Notes: generated by a model from the sequence alone, not told the origin. 64,000 nucleotides of DNA from an uncultured Saccharospirillaceae bacterium (GCA_947503895.1 CANNFT010000003.1:512320-576319), one strand, 5' to 3'. Positions 37,450-47,681 are shown, counted from the first letter of the stretch. A program made the numbers and translations.

Positions 37450-39126
37450 TTGGCAACACAGATCATGAATCAAAGATTACGAGGGCTAAGTGGGGCATTG
37501 GGTCGCAAGCTTTTGCTGAGCATATTAGCATTTAGTTTTATGATCACGCTGATTACTTCCTGTGTAGTCTTGTACTCAGATTATCAGGAAGAGGTGGAAG
37601 CACAAAACGCAGACTTGAAACAGCTGGAAGGCGGGTACCTCGAAAGCATCGCTTTGAGTTTATGGGCGTTTGATTCCAATCAGATAGACTCGCAACTGCG
37701 TGGAATAATTAATTTTCCCCATGTCGTATTTGTCAGAGTGACGGCTAGCGGGATATCTGCGACGAAAGGGTCATTAAGCTCGAGCACGCTTACAAAAAAC
37801 TATAGTTATGATCTCATTCATTTGGAGGCGGATGAGTCACACCATGTGGGGGTGCTTGAAGTCGTAGTAGATCAAGAAAAAATTTATATGACACTGTACA
37901 AAAAAGCGGTTGTGATTGTGATCACTCAGTTTTTTAAAACCACGATTGTTTCTTTATTTATATTATTCTTGATGTACACATTAGTCACACGGCATTTAAC
38001 GGATATGGCTGCATGGGCACGAAATTTACGTATTCATGATGAGCTAATTCTAAATCGAGTGCCTAATATCAAAGATGAAATAGGTGACGTTGCAGATGCG
38101 ATCAATCAGCTGCGCTTAAGTATCATATCGGGGCAGAAGCTTACCGAAGATGCTCAAAAACAGCTCGAAGTTGCAAATAAAGAACTTGAAAGTCGGGTAA
38201 ATGAACGTACAAAAGACTTATTGAGCGCAATTGATCGCCTTAATACTACGATAGAGGAACTAAAGGCCACGCAATCAAAATTAGTCGAAGCTGAGAAAAT
38301 GGCTTCGCTCGGACAAATGGTAGCCGGTATCGCGCATGAATTAAATACGCCGATTGGAATTTGCATCACAGCTCAAAGCCATTTAATTGAAAAAATCGAC
38401 GACATAAAAGAAAAACAAAAAAACAATACGCTCACCAGAGACGACTTCGATGACTATTTGACGTTAAGTCGCGAAGGGTTGGATATGCTAAGTGTCAATT
38501 TAAATCGATCGAGTGCATTGGTTGCAAGTTTTAAACAATTAGCTGTTGACAGAAAAGATCAGGTGGTTAGTCGGTTCAATATTTCTCGGTTAATTAAAGT
38601 GGTTGAAGAGGAATTGATGCTGGAGTTGGGTGAAAACCATATCGATATCCAATTGATGTTTGCAGATGACGTCGAGGTTGAAACTTTTGCCGACCCGCTT
38701 AAAAAAGTACTCGAGCATCTTATTCGAAATAGCATGGAGCATGGTTTTAAAGACTCCAAAGGAAGTATATATATCAGTATCATTAATGGAGAGGATAGAT
38801 TGTACATAGACTATCGTGATGATGGCGAAGGCATACCAGAAAATATTCGGGAGCATATTTTTGACCCCTTTGTCACCACCGAGCGAAAACGAGGGCAAGC
38901 AGGTCTTGGACTGCATCTTGTTTATAATCTGGTTACTCAAGTGCTAGGAGGCTCAATAAGCTACGTGGACTCTAAAATGGGCGCTCATTTTAGTATTGAA
39001 ATATCAAAGGATATTCATGATAAAGATGTTATTGAGCAGGGTTCTATCAACGCGGGCGCAATTGAATCGACGATTTCAGAAGAAAATGGACGTCAAGAAT
39101 CTGACGAGCGTTCCAGTGAAGTCTAA
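37450..39126 (+). CDS. membrane sensor histidine kinase (first of a tandem pair)
   Basis: 558 residues. There is a transmembrane helix near residues 20-42, a periplasmic sensor of about 110 residues, a second helix around 155-180, a HAMP-like linker and coiled coil (RVNERTKDLLSAIDRLNTTIEELKATQSKL), the dimerisation/phosphoacceptor box with His296 in AHELNTPIG, and a HATPase with N-box RNSMEHG, DDGEGIP and GLGLHLVYN. It probably detects a periplasmic or membrane signal. No receiver domain, and no response-regulator gene nearby. The start is TTG 37450 or ATG 37465. About 45 percent identical by eye to the next gene in the kinase core. Confidence 0.88.
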   Translation: MATQIMNQRLRGLSGALGRKLLLSILAFSFMITLITSCVVLYSDYQEEVEAQNADLKQLEGGYLESIALSLWAFDSNQIDSQLRGIINFPHVVFVRVTASGISATKGSLSSSTLTKNYSYDLIHLEADESHHVGVLEVVVDQEKIYMTLYKKAVVIVITQFFKTTIVSLFILFLMYTLVTRHLTDMAAWARNLRIHDELILNRVPNIKDEIGDVADAINQLRLSIISGQKLTEDAQKQLEVANKELESRVNERTKDLLSAIDRLNTTIEELKATQSKLVEAEKMASLGQMVAGIAHELNTPIGICITAQSHLIEKIDDIKEKQKNNTLTRDDFDDYLTLSREGLDMLSVNLNRSSALVASFKQLAVDRKDQVVSRFNISRLIKVVEEELMLELGENHIDIQLMFADDVEVETFADPLKKVLEHLIRNSMEHGFKDSKGSIYISIINGEDRLYIDYRDDGEGIPENIREHIFDPFVTTERKRGQAGLGLHLVYNLVTQVLGGSISYVDSKMGAHFSIEISKDIHDKDVIEQGSINAGAIESTISEENGRQESDERSSEV

Positions 39127-39357
39127 ATGCTCTAAATGTGACGACAGTAGCGAATTAAATGTTATTTAATTCGATGAGTCTTTAAATCTTCAACTCCTCG
39201 GCCTGAAGGGGCATTCATCAGCCAAGTTCATTCACTCTGTATCACGCTGCTCTTAAATCTCAATCTGCACTACACTAAAAACTGGGTAATTACACGTGGC
39301 GTTTTTTGGCGACCAAAGTTTTAACAGCATTGACAGAGTAGGCGGACACATTAAAAC

Positions 39358-40926
39358 ATGTTGGTGAACAATACGGGTGTATTAGGACGAAAGCTCCTCA
39401 TTCGAATACTGTTTTTCAGCTTTTTTATTACGCTTGTCACATCTGCTATGGTCATTTACGCCGACTATCGAGAACAGATTCAGGCACAAAATCAAGCAGT
39501 TGATCAGATACAAAATGGTTATATTGAAAGTATATCGCTCAGTTTGTGGGAGTATGATTCTGGCCAAATTGAGCTGCAACTGGGCGGAATATTAAATTTC
39601 CCAACGGTTGTCTATGCCCGGGTGATTTCAGACGGCGGGCTGGAAATATCAAAAGGAAAGCGAATACATTCAGAGCTTGTTCGTCAATTCACCTACCGTT
39701 TACAGTACGAAAGTAGCGGGGCATTCCACTCGGTCGGTGTACTAGAGGTCGTCATTGATCAAGGCGAGATTTATGCCGTTTTGTATAAAAAAGCAATTAT
39801 CATCGTACTAACTCAACTTTTAAAAACCCTTGTTGTATCGATGTTTATATTGTTTTTAGTGAATAGCCTCATTACAAGACATTTAAATGACATGGCAAAG
39901 TGGGCAAATGGATTAAGTATTTTATCACTTGATACATCGCTCACACTTCATCGCGAAAAATCCGAAGATGAACTAAGTAATGTGGTGACGGCGATTAATA
40001 AGCTTCGTGAAAATTTACAGTTGGGATTATCAGACAAAAATAAAGCGCAAGCAGCATTAGAAGTGGTAAATTCTGAACTTGAAGAGCGCGTAGAAAAACG
40101 AACCAGCGAATTGACGTCCACTGTGGATCAGTTGAGCGAAACGATATCGGAATTAAAATTTACGCAGCACAAGCTAGTGGAGGCAGAAAAGCTTGCTTCA
40201 CTGGGACAAATGGTTGCAGGTGTCGCACATGAGTTAAACACGCCGCTTGGAATTGGCATCACGACACAAAGTCATTTAAACAAAACATTGTCACAGTTAC
40301 TGAGCGCAATTGAGGGTGATCCTCAGAATGCTGAGACGATCGAAAAATCAGCCAAGGAACTGAAAGATGGTTTAAAAATTTTGGAGGATAGTCTATTCCG
40401 TGCCAGTGATTTGGTGGGGAACTTTAAAAAGTTGGCAATAGACCGCTCCACACAAATATCCACGCAATTCAGTTTAGTTGAGCTGATGGAGCGGGTTGAG
40501 AATGCAATGGCAATAGAACTGAGCGGGCGTCATTGTGATATTAAGGTGCTTTATGTAGAAGATATTGAAATTATTAACTACCCAGAGCCGCTATTTAGTG
40601 TGATATCCCAGCTCATTCAAAATAGTCTTCAGCACGGATTTACGAATCAACCGGGTACGATAGTCGTGAGTCTGATTAATTCAAATTATACGGTGACAAT
40701 AGACTATCGTGATGACGGTGTGGGCATCACCGAAGATATTAGAACTAAAATATTCGATCCTTTTGTGACGACGGGGCGAGGAAAAGGTAGAACGGGGTTA
40801 GGTATGCACCTAGTTTATAATCTCGTGACACAAATCTTAGATGGGACGATATCGTGCTTAAAATCTGAAAACGGCGCACATTTTAGTATAGAGCTCCCTA
40901 AGAAAATCTACACTCCCATGCAATGA
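39358..40926 (+). CDS. membrane sensor histidine kinase (second of a tandem pair)
   Basis: 522 residues, same architecture as its upstream neighbour: two transmembrane helices around a periplasmic domain of the same length, coiled coil, phosphoacceptor His291 in AHELNTPLG, HATPase with N-box QNSLQHG, DDGVGIT and GLGMHLVYNLVTQIL. Shared periplasmic landmarks are LSLWEYDSGQIELQLGGILNFP here versus LSLWAFDSNQIDSQLRGIINFP upstream. The pair clearly arose by tandem duplication. The gap between them is 231 bases, so each may have its own promoter. The cognate response regulator is elsewhere. Confidence 0.88.
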   Translation: MLVNNTGVLGRKLLIRILFFSFFITLVTSAMVIYADYREQIQAQNQAVDQIQNGYIESISLSLWEYDSGQIELQLGGILNFPTVVYARVISDGGLEISKGKRIHSELVRQFTYRLQYESSGAFHSVGVLEVVIDQGEIYAVLYKKAIIIVLTQLLKTLVVSMFILFLVNSLITRHLNDMAKWANGLSILSLDTSLTLHREKSEDELSNVVTAINKLRENLQLGLSDKNKAQAALEVVNSELEERVEKRTSELTSTVDQLSETISELKFTQHKLVEAEKLASLGQMVAGVAHELNTPLGIGITTQSHLNKTLSQLLSAIEGDPQNAETIEKSAKELKDGLKILEDSLFRASDLVGNFKKLAIDRSTQISTQFSLVELMERVENAMAIELSGRHCDIKVLYVEDIEIINYPEPLFSVISQLIQNSLQHGFTNQPGTIVVSLINSNYTVTIDYRDDGVGITEDIRTKIFDPFVTTGRGKGRTGLGMHLVYNLVTQILDGTISCLKSENGAHFSIELPKKIYTPMQ

Positions 40927-41044
40927 TGCGGTACTCGATTGGTTAATATGCAATCTTAAATTATGAATGTGTCGGAAGGGTATGGCGGGTGGATAATTAA
41001 AAGTAAGTTTTTCTAAGAGAAGAAGCGGGTGAGGTGATCTAATA

Positions 41045-41072
41045 AAGCAGTGGTGTTTTCACCACTGCTTTC
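41045..41072. terminator. rho-independent terminator between convergent genes
   Basis: AAGCAGTGGTG and CACCACTGCTT form a perfect stem around TTTT, with T-rich DNA after it on the plus strand (TTTCATTTG). It lies between the second kinase and the convergent binding-protein gene. Confidence 0.8.
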
Positions 41073-41105
41073 ATTTGTTTTCGTAAATCCTACGATCAGA
41101 CAATC

Positions 41106-41882
41106 TTAGTATTTGGACTGATATTCCGCGACAAGTGCTGTATCTTCTGTCACGGCTGCGATAGCACTCCAAAGAGCATTACGTTTTTCTTCTGACATGT
41201 TTGAAGCTTTAGAGATCGTTAGGAAATAATCTTTAGACTTATAAGCTTTATTCTGAATGGTGATCTTTCCGCTGAAAGCCGGGCTTTTGCTGTATTTTTC
41301 GGCTACTGAACGCAGTGTGACAACCGCACCATCTTTACTGGTGGCCATTTTCATCAAGGTCACTTCGTCACCACGGGATTTCGTATCGACGGTGACACCT
41401 GCTTTCTTCAGGTCGTCCGCCACAGAGTAACCACGAGGTACGCGCAGAGGCTGTGGTATAGATTTAACGTTGCCGTCGAAGCGGTAGTTGCTGTTTGTTG
41501 GGGTCACCACAACGTATTCAGCGGTGCTCAAACGAGCAGGGGTTCTGCCTTTCTTCTCAGCGCCTTCAGGGTAGTACATAAATTCCGCGCGTTTTGCTTT
41601 GTAAGACGCGCCCAAGATGCCATCAATATGACCTGTTTCAACCTGACGAAGGCACTTCTTCCAGTCCATAGGACGGATACTAATTCTCCAGTTTAATCGG
41701 TCTGCCGCATCTTTTGCGATATCGACATATAGGCCGTCTGGACGATACGAATTGATAAATACGAAGGGATACCAGTAACCGCGATCGACACATAAAACTA
41801 CTCTTTCGCGTTTGGCATGAGCTGAAAAGGAAAGTGAGGTGAGAAATAGGGTAAATGCCAAGGCGAGCGAAATTTTATTCAT
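41106..41882 (-). CDS. periplasmic substrate-binding protein, family 3-like
   Basis: 258 residues. The signal peptide ends at AHA, then RVVLCVDRGYWYPFVFI opens a SBP_bac_3-type fold, with GLYVDIAKDAADRLNWRISIRPMDWKKCL and GHIDGILGASYKAKRAEFMYYP as in amino-acid-binding and ABC/tyrosine-sensing proteins. It lacks a neighbouring ABC permease, so it may be a stand-alone sensor-type binding protein. Its closeness to two orphan kinases is suggestive only. Confidence 0.85.
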   Translation of the reverse strand: MNKISLALAFTLFLTSLSFSAHAKRERVVLCVDRGYWYPFVFINSYRPDGLYVDIAKDAADRLNWRISIRPMDWKKCLRQVETGHIDGILGASYKAKRAEFMYYPEGAEKKGRTPARLSTAEYVVVTPTNSNYRFDGNVKSIPQPLRVPRGYSVADDLKKAGVTVDTKSRGDEVTLMKMATSKDGAVVTLRSVAEKYSKSPAFSGKITIQNKAYKSKDYFLTISKASNMSEEKRNALWSAIAAVTEDTALVAEYQSKY

Positions 41883-42652
41883 TGTTTGACTACCGTTTTT
41901 ATTCGTTTGTTAGACAGTTGAATTAAAACAATTCAATTCTTAACCAACCAGTGAGCATGATCATAATGAAGGTACTGTGAAAATCAATGAGTAATGGTAA
42001 TTATTGTTAAACCCTAAGTATGAGATTTGGGTGCCGATTGTCGGATCTTTATAATGTTGAATGTGAAAATCACCTCGGGTTTTCGCAAAATGCCTAACTG
42101 ACTAAGGATTTAGGGTGTTTAATAGTCAGCCGGGTGAAATATATGCTTCCAATATGTGACATAAGTCCGTTTTGTTGGCGCAGTGTGACTGAGTGCGTAT
42201 TGCAGAGTAAACATTAGGCTTTACGTATTTATGCGACTCCTAAAAATGTAATAATTTGTATACCACAGTCATTGCATTAAGCCTTCAATAAATTCATCTG
42301 CAAAATTGATAGAGAATCCATTAATAAGAAAAAAGTAATGGGTGCTGAAAAATCCCCCAAAGGGGTGGAGTAAGCCGCTTTTTTCGTGGTTACACGTCAT
42401 TACATTTTGTTACTTAAAGCATAATGCGCAAAAAAAAGTAATGATTTTTTAGGTGGGAATTCACACTTCATTGATTAAAAAAAATGCTTGCTTGATTTTA
42501 TTTTAAACACTCTTTTTTGATTCTCATTTTTTATTCACTGTTCAATCAATAAAAACACCGATCTTTGTCATTCTTCCTTGACAGAAAAAGTTCCCAAAAC
42601 GTACTCTTCTCATGCTCTTTACTTAGGGCAATTTGATATAAGGATCAAAACT
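41883..42652. other. long divergent intergenic region
   Basis: About 770 bases between the binding-protein start and the alkaline phosphatase start, A/T-rich, with no convincing gene. It must hold the promoters of both. A small CCCC/GGGG hairpin lies near 42352-42366. No clear direct-repeat Pho box could be made out. Confidence 0.4.
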
Positions 42653-44284
42653 ATGATTTTAAAAAATGGTCTAAAGCTACTGGCAGTTGCAGTAACGGCG
42701 TCTGCCGTCACTGGCTGTATTGATTGGAGTGATAAAAATACTCCGCTTCCTCCGGGGGATGTAAAAAACATCATCATGATGATTGGTGATGGTATGGGGC
42801 CGCAGCAAGTGGGAATGTTGCAGGAATACGCTAAGCGTGCACCTAACTCTGTTTATCAGGGTGAACTGACGGCAATGGAAAAATTCAGCCAAAAGGGTGT
42901 GGTTGGTTTTTCGTCAACCGGTCCTGAGGCCAGCATTGTTGTAGACTCAGCATGTTCTGCTTCTCAATTGGCGACGGGTGTTTCATCCGGTTCTGAAATG
43001 ATTGGACTGGATTATGTGGGGAATCCTGTCGAAACCATTTTGGAAAAAGCTAAAAAAATGGGTAAAGCAACAGGATTAGTATCTGACACGCGAATTACTC
43101 ATGCTACACCCGCTTCTTTTGCTGCGCACCAGCCGCACCGAAGCATGGAAAACGAAATTGCAGCCGACATGGTAGAAAACTCGGTTGACGTTATGCTTTC
43201 TGGTGGTCTGCGTTACTTTATTCCTCAAGCTGTCAATACAGATGCGGATGTTAAACAAGCGATTACAGATTTGGTCAATGAGCCAAGCATGAAAATCAAA
43301 TCTAAGCGTAAAGATGATCGTAACCTACTGGCTGAAGCGCAAGCTGACGGTTATCAATTGGCGTTCAATCTTGACCAAATGGAATCTGCTAACGGTGATA
43401 AGCTGTTAGGTTTGTTCCATTATTCTGCAATGATGGACGGTATCGTTCACTCTGCTACCAAAGAAGATCAAGATCGCGCACAGCCAACACTTCGCGAAAT
43501 GACCTTGAAGGCACTTGATATTCTTTCTAAAGATCCACAAGGATTTTTCTTAATGGTTGAAGGTGGTCAGATTGATTGGGCAGCTCACTACAATGATGCT
43601 GGTACTATGCTGCATGAACTATTGAAGTTCGATGAAGCGGTAGCGGCTGTTTATGAGTGGGTGCAAGGCCGTAAAGATACCTTAGTTGTGATCACTGCAG
43701 ATCACGAAACAGGTGGCTTCGGTTTTAGCTATTCACGTAACGATATTCCTGGTCCTCAGTCGCTAGAAGGTGAAGCCTTCCAAGAAGTTGATTATCACCC
43801 TAACTATAACTTTGGCTCTCTAAATATTCTTGACAAGCTACATGCTCAATCCATGAGTTTCGAGAATATCTGGTACAAAGCGGGTGGTGACCTATACGGT
43901 ACGTTGCCAACAGCTGAAGCGATTATGACTGCGTTCAATGAGCACAGTGAATTTGATATTACATTGGCTGAAGCACAAGATATCGTTAAGCAAGAAGAAA
44001 ACAAATACCATGTCTCTGGGCATCCTTACCTAGATACAGCTATGTATCCTAACTTCGAAGACTTCGAAGAATTCTATGTTTATGGCGAGTACGATCACCT
44101 TGACTTGATTGGCCGTAAGATAGGCAAGCAGCAAAACATCGTTTGGGGTACCGGTACTCACACTCACACTCCTGTGATGGTGATTGCGTATGGTCCAGTG
44201 AATGTGGTTAAAAACTACTCTAACTTGATGCATCACACCGATGTTGGTAAGACCACTATTCAAGCATTGAAGCGTAAGCTTTAA
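42653..44284 (+). CDS. alkaline phosphatase, lipoprotein
   Basis: About 543 residues from ATG 42653 (AAGGA eight bases before); a longer frame from TTG 42578 adds an unlikely leader. The signal peptide ends in lipobox VTGC, so the enzyme is anchored to a membrane. PhoA-family (PF00245) landmarks are NIIMMIGDGMGP (metal Asp), the nucleophile Ser in VVDSACSASQLATG, VEGGQIDWAAH, TADHETGGF and THTHTPVMVIAYG. It hydrolyses phosphate monoesters in the periplasm or at the cell surface. Confidence 0.95.
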   Translation: MILKNGLKLLAVAVTASAVTGCIDWSDKNTPLPPGDVKNIIMMIGDGMGPQQVGMLQEYAKRAPNSVYQGELTAMEKFSQKGVVGFSSTGPEASIVVDSACSASQLATGVSSGSEMIGLDYVGNPVETILEKAKKMGKATGLVSDTRITHATPASFAAHQPHRSMENEIAADMVENSVDVMLSGGLRYFIPQAVNTDADVKQAITDLVNEPSMKIKSKRKDDRNLLAEAQADGYQLAFNLDQMESANGDKLLGLFHYSAMMDGIVHSATKEDQDRAQPTLREMTLKALDILSKDPQGFFLMVEGGQIDWAAHYNDAGTMLHELLKFDEAVAAVYEWVQGRKDTLVVITADHETGGFGFSYSRNDIPGPQSLEGEAFQEVDYHPNYNFGSLNILDKLHAQSMSFENIWYKAGGDLYGTLPTAEAIMTAFNEHSEFDITLAEAQDIVKQEENKYHVSGHPYLDTAMYPNFEDFEEFYVYGEYDHLDLIGRKIGKQQNIVWGTGTHTHTPVMVIAYGPVNVVKNYSNLMHHTDVGKTTIQALKRKL

Positions 44285-44940
44285 TCTCGAACTTAGGTTG
44301 TAACCCTTAGCGCCAAAATCTCATGACTTTGGTGCGGTACCAAGGATGATGAGGTGTCAGGGATGACACAACGAATGATGACTGACTCTTACACTGGCGT
44401 ATTAATTTAGAGCGCGTCGTTCAATAGCTTTATCGACTTTAAATTGCCTTTCTTGTCGACATTCAATTGCTTGAATGACGCACCTCGCTAACCACTCACT
44501 CGCACGTCTCAATGTGCATTAGCACTCGGTGCTAATCCTAGATGTCAGTGACCCACATCGGGCTACCTACGCACCCATGCTGGTGTTTTAAAATAGTCAA
44601 TCCAAACCACACTGCATATTCGACAGCAGCTTAGACCATAGTGTTTTGTTTAATTAGAAAGGTGTATGTTGCCTATATTCTGGCAACTTATTGCATGGAG
44701 TGCTGTCTATTTCAGGCTCTGTCACCGAACTCAAACGCGTCTTCGGAGATGGATTGAATGGATATCTTGGACATTTAAACCGCTAATCTCTATTGTGTTC
44801 TAACTTAGGATTATGATCGTTTGACCATCGAGTGTTCAAGAAATATACGGTTGTCCTATTTGCCCGAATTGTTTTTAAGGTGAAGAGATTTCTTTTCCAT
44901 TCTGCTTTGCCATTCACCTGAGCCTAGAGATTTTTAGTAT
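44285..44940. other. intergenic region without a convincing gene
   Basis: About 650 bases after the phosphatase gene. Small hairpins are visible: GCGCCAAA/TTTGGTGC near 44310-44334 (possible terminator, no T run), AGCAC/GTGCT near 44521-44533 and GTTGCC/GGCAAC near 44668-44687. No coding frame convinced me. Confidence 0.35.
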
Positions 44941-45873
44941 ATGTTTCGTACAATTAGTGTCATTTTCACAATCTGTATGGCAAGTCTGCTTACAGCCTGT
45001 AGCACTCAAGGGTATAAGACCGGTGACCTTAGTTTTGAGGATCTTCGGGAGCAGTATGCAAATCAATTGATCAATAAGTATGAGTATGCCTCAACCCACT
45101 TACGATCAGTCATGGTGGCGGATGCTGAAAGGACTTTTCATAAAACGTCCGAAGAACTTCAAAAGGTGCTTATTGAAAATTACCCAGAAAAACACGCTTT
45201 AATGGTCAGCGGGTTATTGGCAGAGTTTACGCGCATAGCTGTTGAGGGGCAGGCAAAAATGATGGCTCACGCATATACGTTGTCTGAATTACAGGACTTA
45301 GCCTACGCCTTGCCCGTAATGTTTGAAAGGGGAACAGGGTACATCTCAGAGGATGAAAAGTGGTTGGCAGCACAGCCGGCACTTGAACACTATCAATCCA
45401 TTAGCCAAGCATTGAATGCCTATATCTACACCCGCGCCAGTGTACTGTTTTCTTCATCAAGCTCGAGAGAAATGCTCTCAAATGCTTGCGTGGAGCTGTT
45501 CGCATCAGGTGATTCGAAAAAGGCGCTTCCCACCTGTATTCAAAATGAATTCGTACACGGTACGCATAGATTAATCTTAGGTGAATTGTATCGTCGACAA
45601 GAGCCCATAGAAAATAATGTCTTTCTTGCAAAAGCTATGTTTACGCGGGCATTTGTGATCGATAAGCAACTTGAAGGCCTTTTCTATTTCTCTGTACTGT
45701 CTGTGATGCATCCGGTGAGCGATATCGAACGTGACCTAGGATATTGTGGCTTAAGACAAGCTGAAGCCGCGGGTCACAAAAAGGCGGCTGAAGCAGCCGA
45801 TCAAGCATTGGCTAGTTATCCTGCATTTGGAAGATTAAATTGCCAAAAAAGCACTTCTATTAACCCTATTTAG
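44941..45873 (+). CDS. lipoprotein of unknown function (310 aa)
   Basis: The signal peptide ends in lipobox LTAC (MASLLTAC), then STQGYKTGD. The mature protein is mostly helical. The C-terminal part YFSVLSVMHPVSDIERDLGYCGLRQAEAAGHKKAAEAADQALA resembles tetratricopeptide/Sel1-type helical repeats, though I would not call a family. Single gene ending in a strong hairpin. Confidence 0.6.
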   Translation: MFRTISVIFTICMASLLTACSTQGYKTGDLSFEDLREQYANQLINKYEYASTHLRSVMVADAERTFHKTSEELQKVLIENYPEKHALMVSGLLAEFTRIAVEGQAKMMAHAYTLSELQDLAYALPVMFERGTGYISEDEKWLAAQPALEHYQSISQALNAYIYTRASVLFSSSSSREMLSNACVELFASGDSKKALPTCIQNEFVHGTHRLILGELYRRQEPIENNVFLAKAMFTRAFVIDKQLEGLFYFSVLSVMHPVSDIERDLGYCGLRQAEAAGHKKAAEAADQALASYPAFGRLNCQKSTSINPI

Positions 45874-45922
45874 AATAACAAAGCCAAGCCTCCTAGCTTG
45901 ATGAATGCATCAAATTACTGCT

Positions 45923-45962
45923 ACTGGCCGCATCTACGGTAATAGATACGGCCAGTTCTTTT
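45923..45962 (+). terminator. rho-independent terminator
   Basis: ACTGGCCGcATCTA and TAGATaCGGCCAGT pair with one internal mismatch around a 6-base loop, followed by TCTTTTAT. It ends the preceding lipoprotein gene. Confidence 0.8.
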
Positions 45963-46176
45963 ATACCGTTATCTATCTGTTCCGTATTTCGATCGAATGA
46001 TTTTCCATACTGACCACTGCCTTGGTGCTTGATCAAATCCATTAGATCTTTGTCTTTTTAGCAATTATATAATGAAAAAATGCGTATATATTTGTTCGTT
46101 GAGACAATAAATAATGCCCTCATCATCTCCTAAGTCCTAGAGATCGTGAACCATTTAAAATCGAGGGTGCAGTACT

Positions 46177-47211
46177 ATGAACACAAAATCAGACGCTAGC
46201 ATGAGAGCTTTAACGATTACTCGTTATGGTGATATGGACACGAGCCTAAAGCTTCAGTCGATGCCGATTCCATCAATCGGCGAGTACGATGTATTAATTA
46301 AAACCCATGCAGCTGGTCTGAATCCGTTTGACTACAAAATCGCGCGTGGAGACTTCAAGGGCTCGTTTAAAACCGCTTTCCCATCTGTCGTGGGATTGGA
46401 TGTAAGCGGCGAAGTAGTAAAAATTGGCACAAAGGTGACACGCTTTAAACAGGGTGAGCTTGTGATGACGAAGGTGGGGCAAGAGTATGTCGGTACAGTT
46501 TCAGAATACGCCGTTACACATGAAGACCACATAGCACTCAAGCCTTCAAGTTTGACGTTTGAGCAGGCGGCAAGTTTACCTTCAGTGGGTCTCACTGCAT
46601 GGCAGGTGCTCACGGAAGTGGCGCAGTTATCCGCTGGGCAATCTGTTTTAATTCATGCGGGGTCGGGAGGAGTTGGAAGTTTGGCCATCCAAATTGCCAA
46701 ACAGATTGGCGCGAAAGTGACCACTACTACCAGTACAGCGAACATTCATTGGGTGAAAGCATTAGGCGCAGATCATGTTATTGATTACAAGCGGGAAGAC
46801 TATCGCGACCATGCCGATGAATTTGATGTGGTATTCGATACGTTAGGCGGTGACTACACTGCCGATGCCTTTAAGGTCCTGAAAAGAGGTGGTTACGTTG
46901 TTTCGGTATCAGGTTTACCTGATGATCTACTGGCTCAGGAGTTAGGGTTAAATCGTTTAATTCGATTTATATTATCCATCAAGGCTCGTCATATAACGCG
47001 AGCAGCAAAAGCAAAAAATGCCCAATATAAGATGATCATCACGGAATCGAATGGTGCTCAATTGGCTCACTTGGGTGAACTAACCAAGAGCGGCCAATTA
47101 AAAACGGTGATTGATCGAACGTATACTTTTGATGAAAGTATCACTGCCATGAAATATCTTGAGAAAGGTCGTGCAAAGGGGAAGGTCATTATTAGCTTTC
47201 AAAATCAATAG
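46177..47211 (+). CDS. quinone-oxidoreductase-like MDR dehydrogenase
   Basis: 344 residues. A medium-chain dehydrogenase/reductase without the zinc-binding cysteines of alcohol dehydrogenases: N-terminal GroES-like domain (AAGLNPFDYKIARGDF), VVGLDVSGEVVKIG, and the Rossmann NADPH loop IHAGSGGVGSLAIQIAKQ. This is the NADPH:quinone reductase/zeta-crystallin branch. The substrate is unknown. GAGGG lies upstream of ATG 46177. Confidence 0.9.
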   Translation: MNTKSDASMRALTITRYGDMDTSLKLQSMPIPSIGEYDVLIKTHAAGLNPFDYKIARGDFKGSFKTAFPSVVGLDVSGEVVKIGTKVTRFKQGELVMTKVGQEYVGTVSEYAVTHEDHIALKPSSLTFEQAASLPSVGLTAWQVLTEVAQLSAGQSVLIHAGSGGVGSLAIQIAKQIGAKVTTTTSTANIHWVKALGADHVIDYKREDYRDHADEFDVVFDTLGGDYTADAFKVLKRGGYVVSVSGLPDDLLAQELGLNRLIRFILSIKARHITRAAKAKNAQYKMIITESNGAQLAHLGELTKSGQLKTVIDRTYTFDESITAMKYLEKGRAKGKVIISFQNQ

Positions 47212-47237
47212 CTTCTGACGATAACTTTTCGCAAGAG

Positions 47238-47274
47238 GGCAGTCCCTGATTAACTTAAGGGCATCGGGGACCGC
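47238..47274. terminator. hairpin between convergent genes
   Basis: GGCAGTCCCTGAT and ATCGGGGACCGCC pair with two mismatches around a 12-base loop between the MDR gene and the convergent SirB2 gene. No clear T run, so termination is uncertain. Confidence 0.4.
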
Positions 47275-47285
47275 CAATAATTTCA

Positions 47286-47681
47286 TTATATTAATGAATT
47301 CAAAATGCCGAGAGGGTGATGTGTGCGTGCCACGCTGATCAAAAGTCCAACAGACACCAATGCTAATGCGAAAAACATGAGCTTCCGCTTCATGACTCTT
47401 GCCTTCATCATTTTGACCCCAAAAATGATATAGCCCACTAATAGAACCATTTTTGCAGTGAGCCAATGATCCACGATGGGGTATTGGTGTACGGCAAATG
47501 TCAGCATAACGCCTGTTCCCAATAGCAGTGTATCGATGACATGGGGCGAAATTTTAGCCCACTTTTGCTGTAGCCATCCTGCGTTCAAGAGCGATGATAC
47601 ACCTCGAACCAAAAAAAACAGTACGCTGACTGCCACCATCATTAGGTGTGTATGCTTCAGTGGCAGGTAAAGTTCGGTCAT
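47286..47681 (-). CDS. SirB2 family membrane protein
   Basis: 131 residues, four membrane segments. LPLKHTHLMMVAVSVLFFLVRG, ISPHVIDTLLLGTGVML, and PIVDHWLTAKMVLLVGYIIFG are the conserved SirB2 features, with the paired histidines KHTH and PHVID. Members are small integral membrane proteins of unknown biochemical role. GAGGAT precedes the ATG. Confidence 0.87.
   Translation of the reverse strand: MTELYLPLKHTHLMMVAVSVLFFLVRGVSSLLNAGWLQQKWAKISPHVIDTLLLGTGVMLTFAVHQYPIVDHWLTAKMVLLVGYIIFGVKMMKARVMKRKLMFFALALVSVGLLISVARTHHPLGILNSLI

Noticed and set aside
42565..42584. Pho-box-like sequence before the alkaline phosphatase
   Set aside because: TTGTCATTCTTCCTTGACAG has only one good half; the second repeat does not match at the required 11-base spacing.
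47098..47466. 122-codon minus-strand frame overlapping the MDR and SirB2 genes
   Set aside because: It overlaps two well-supported genes and its translation lacks any family pattern.
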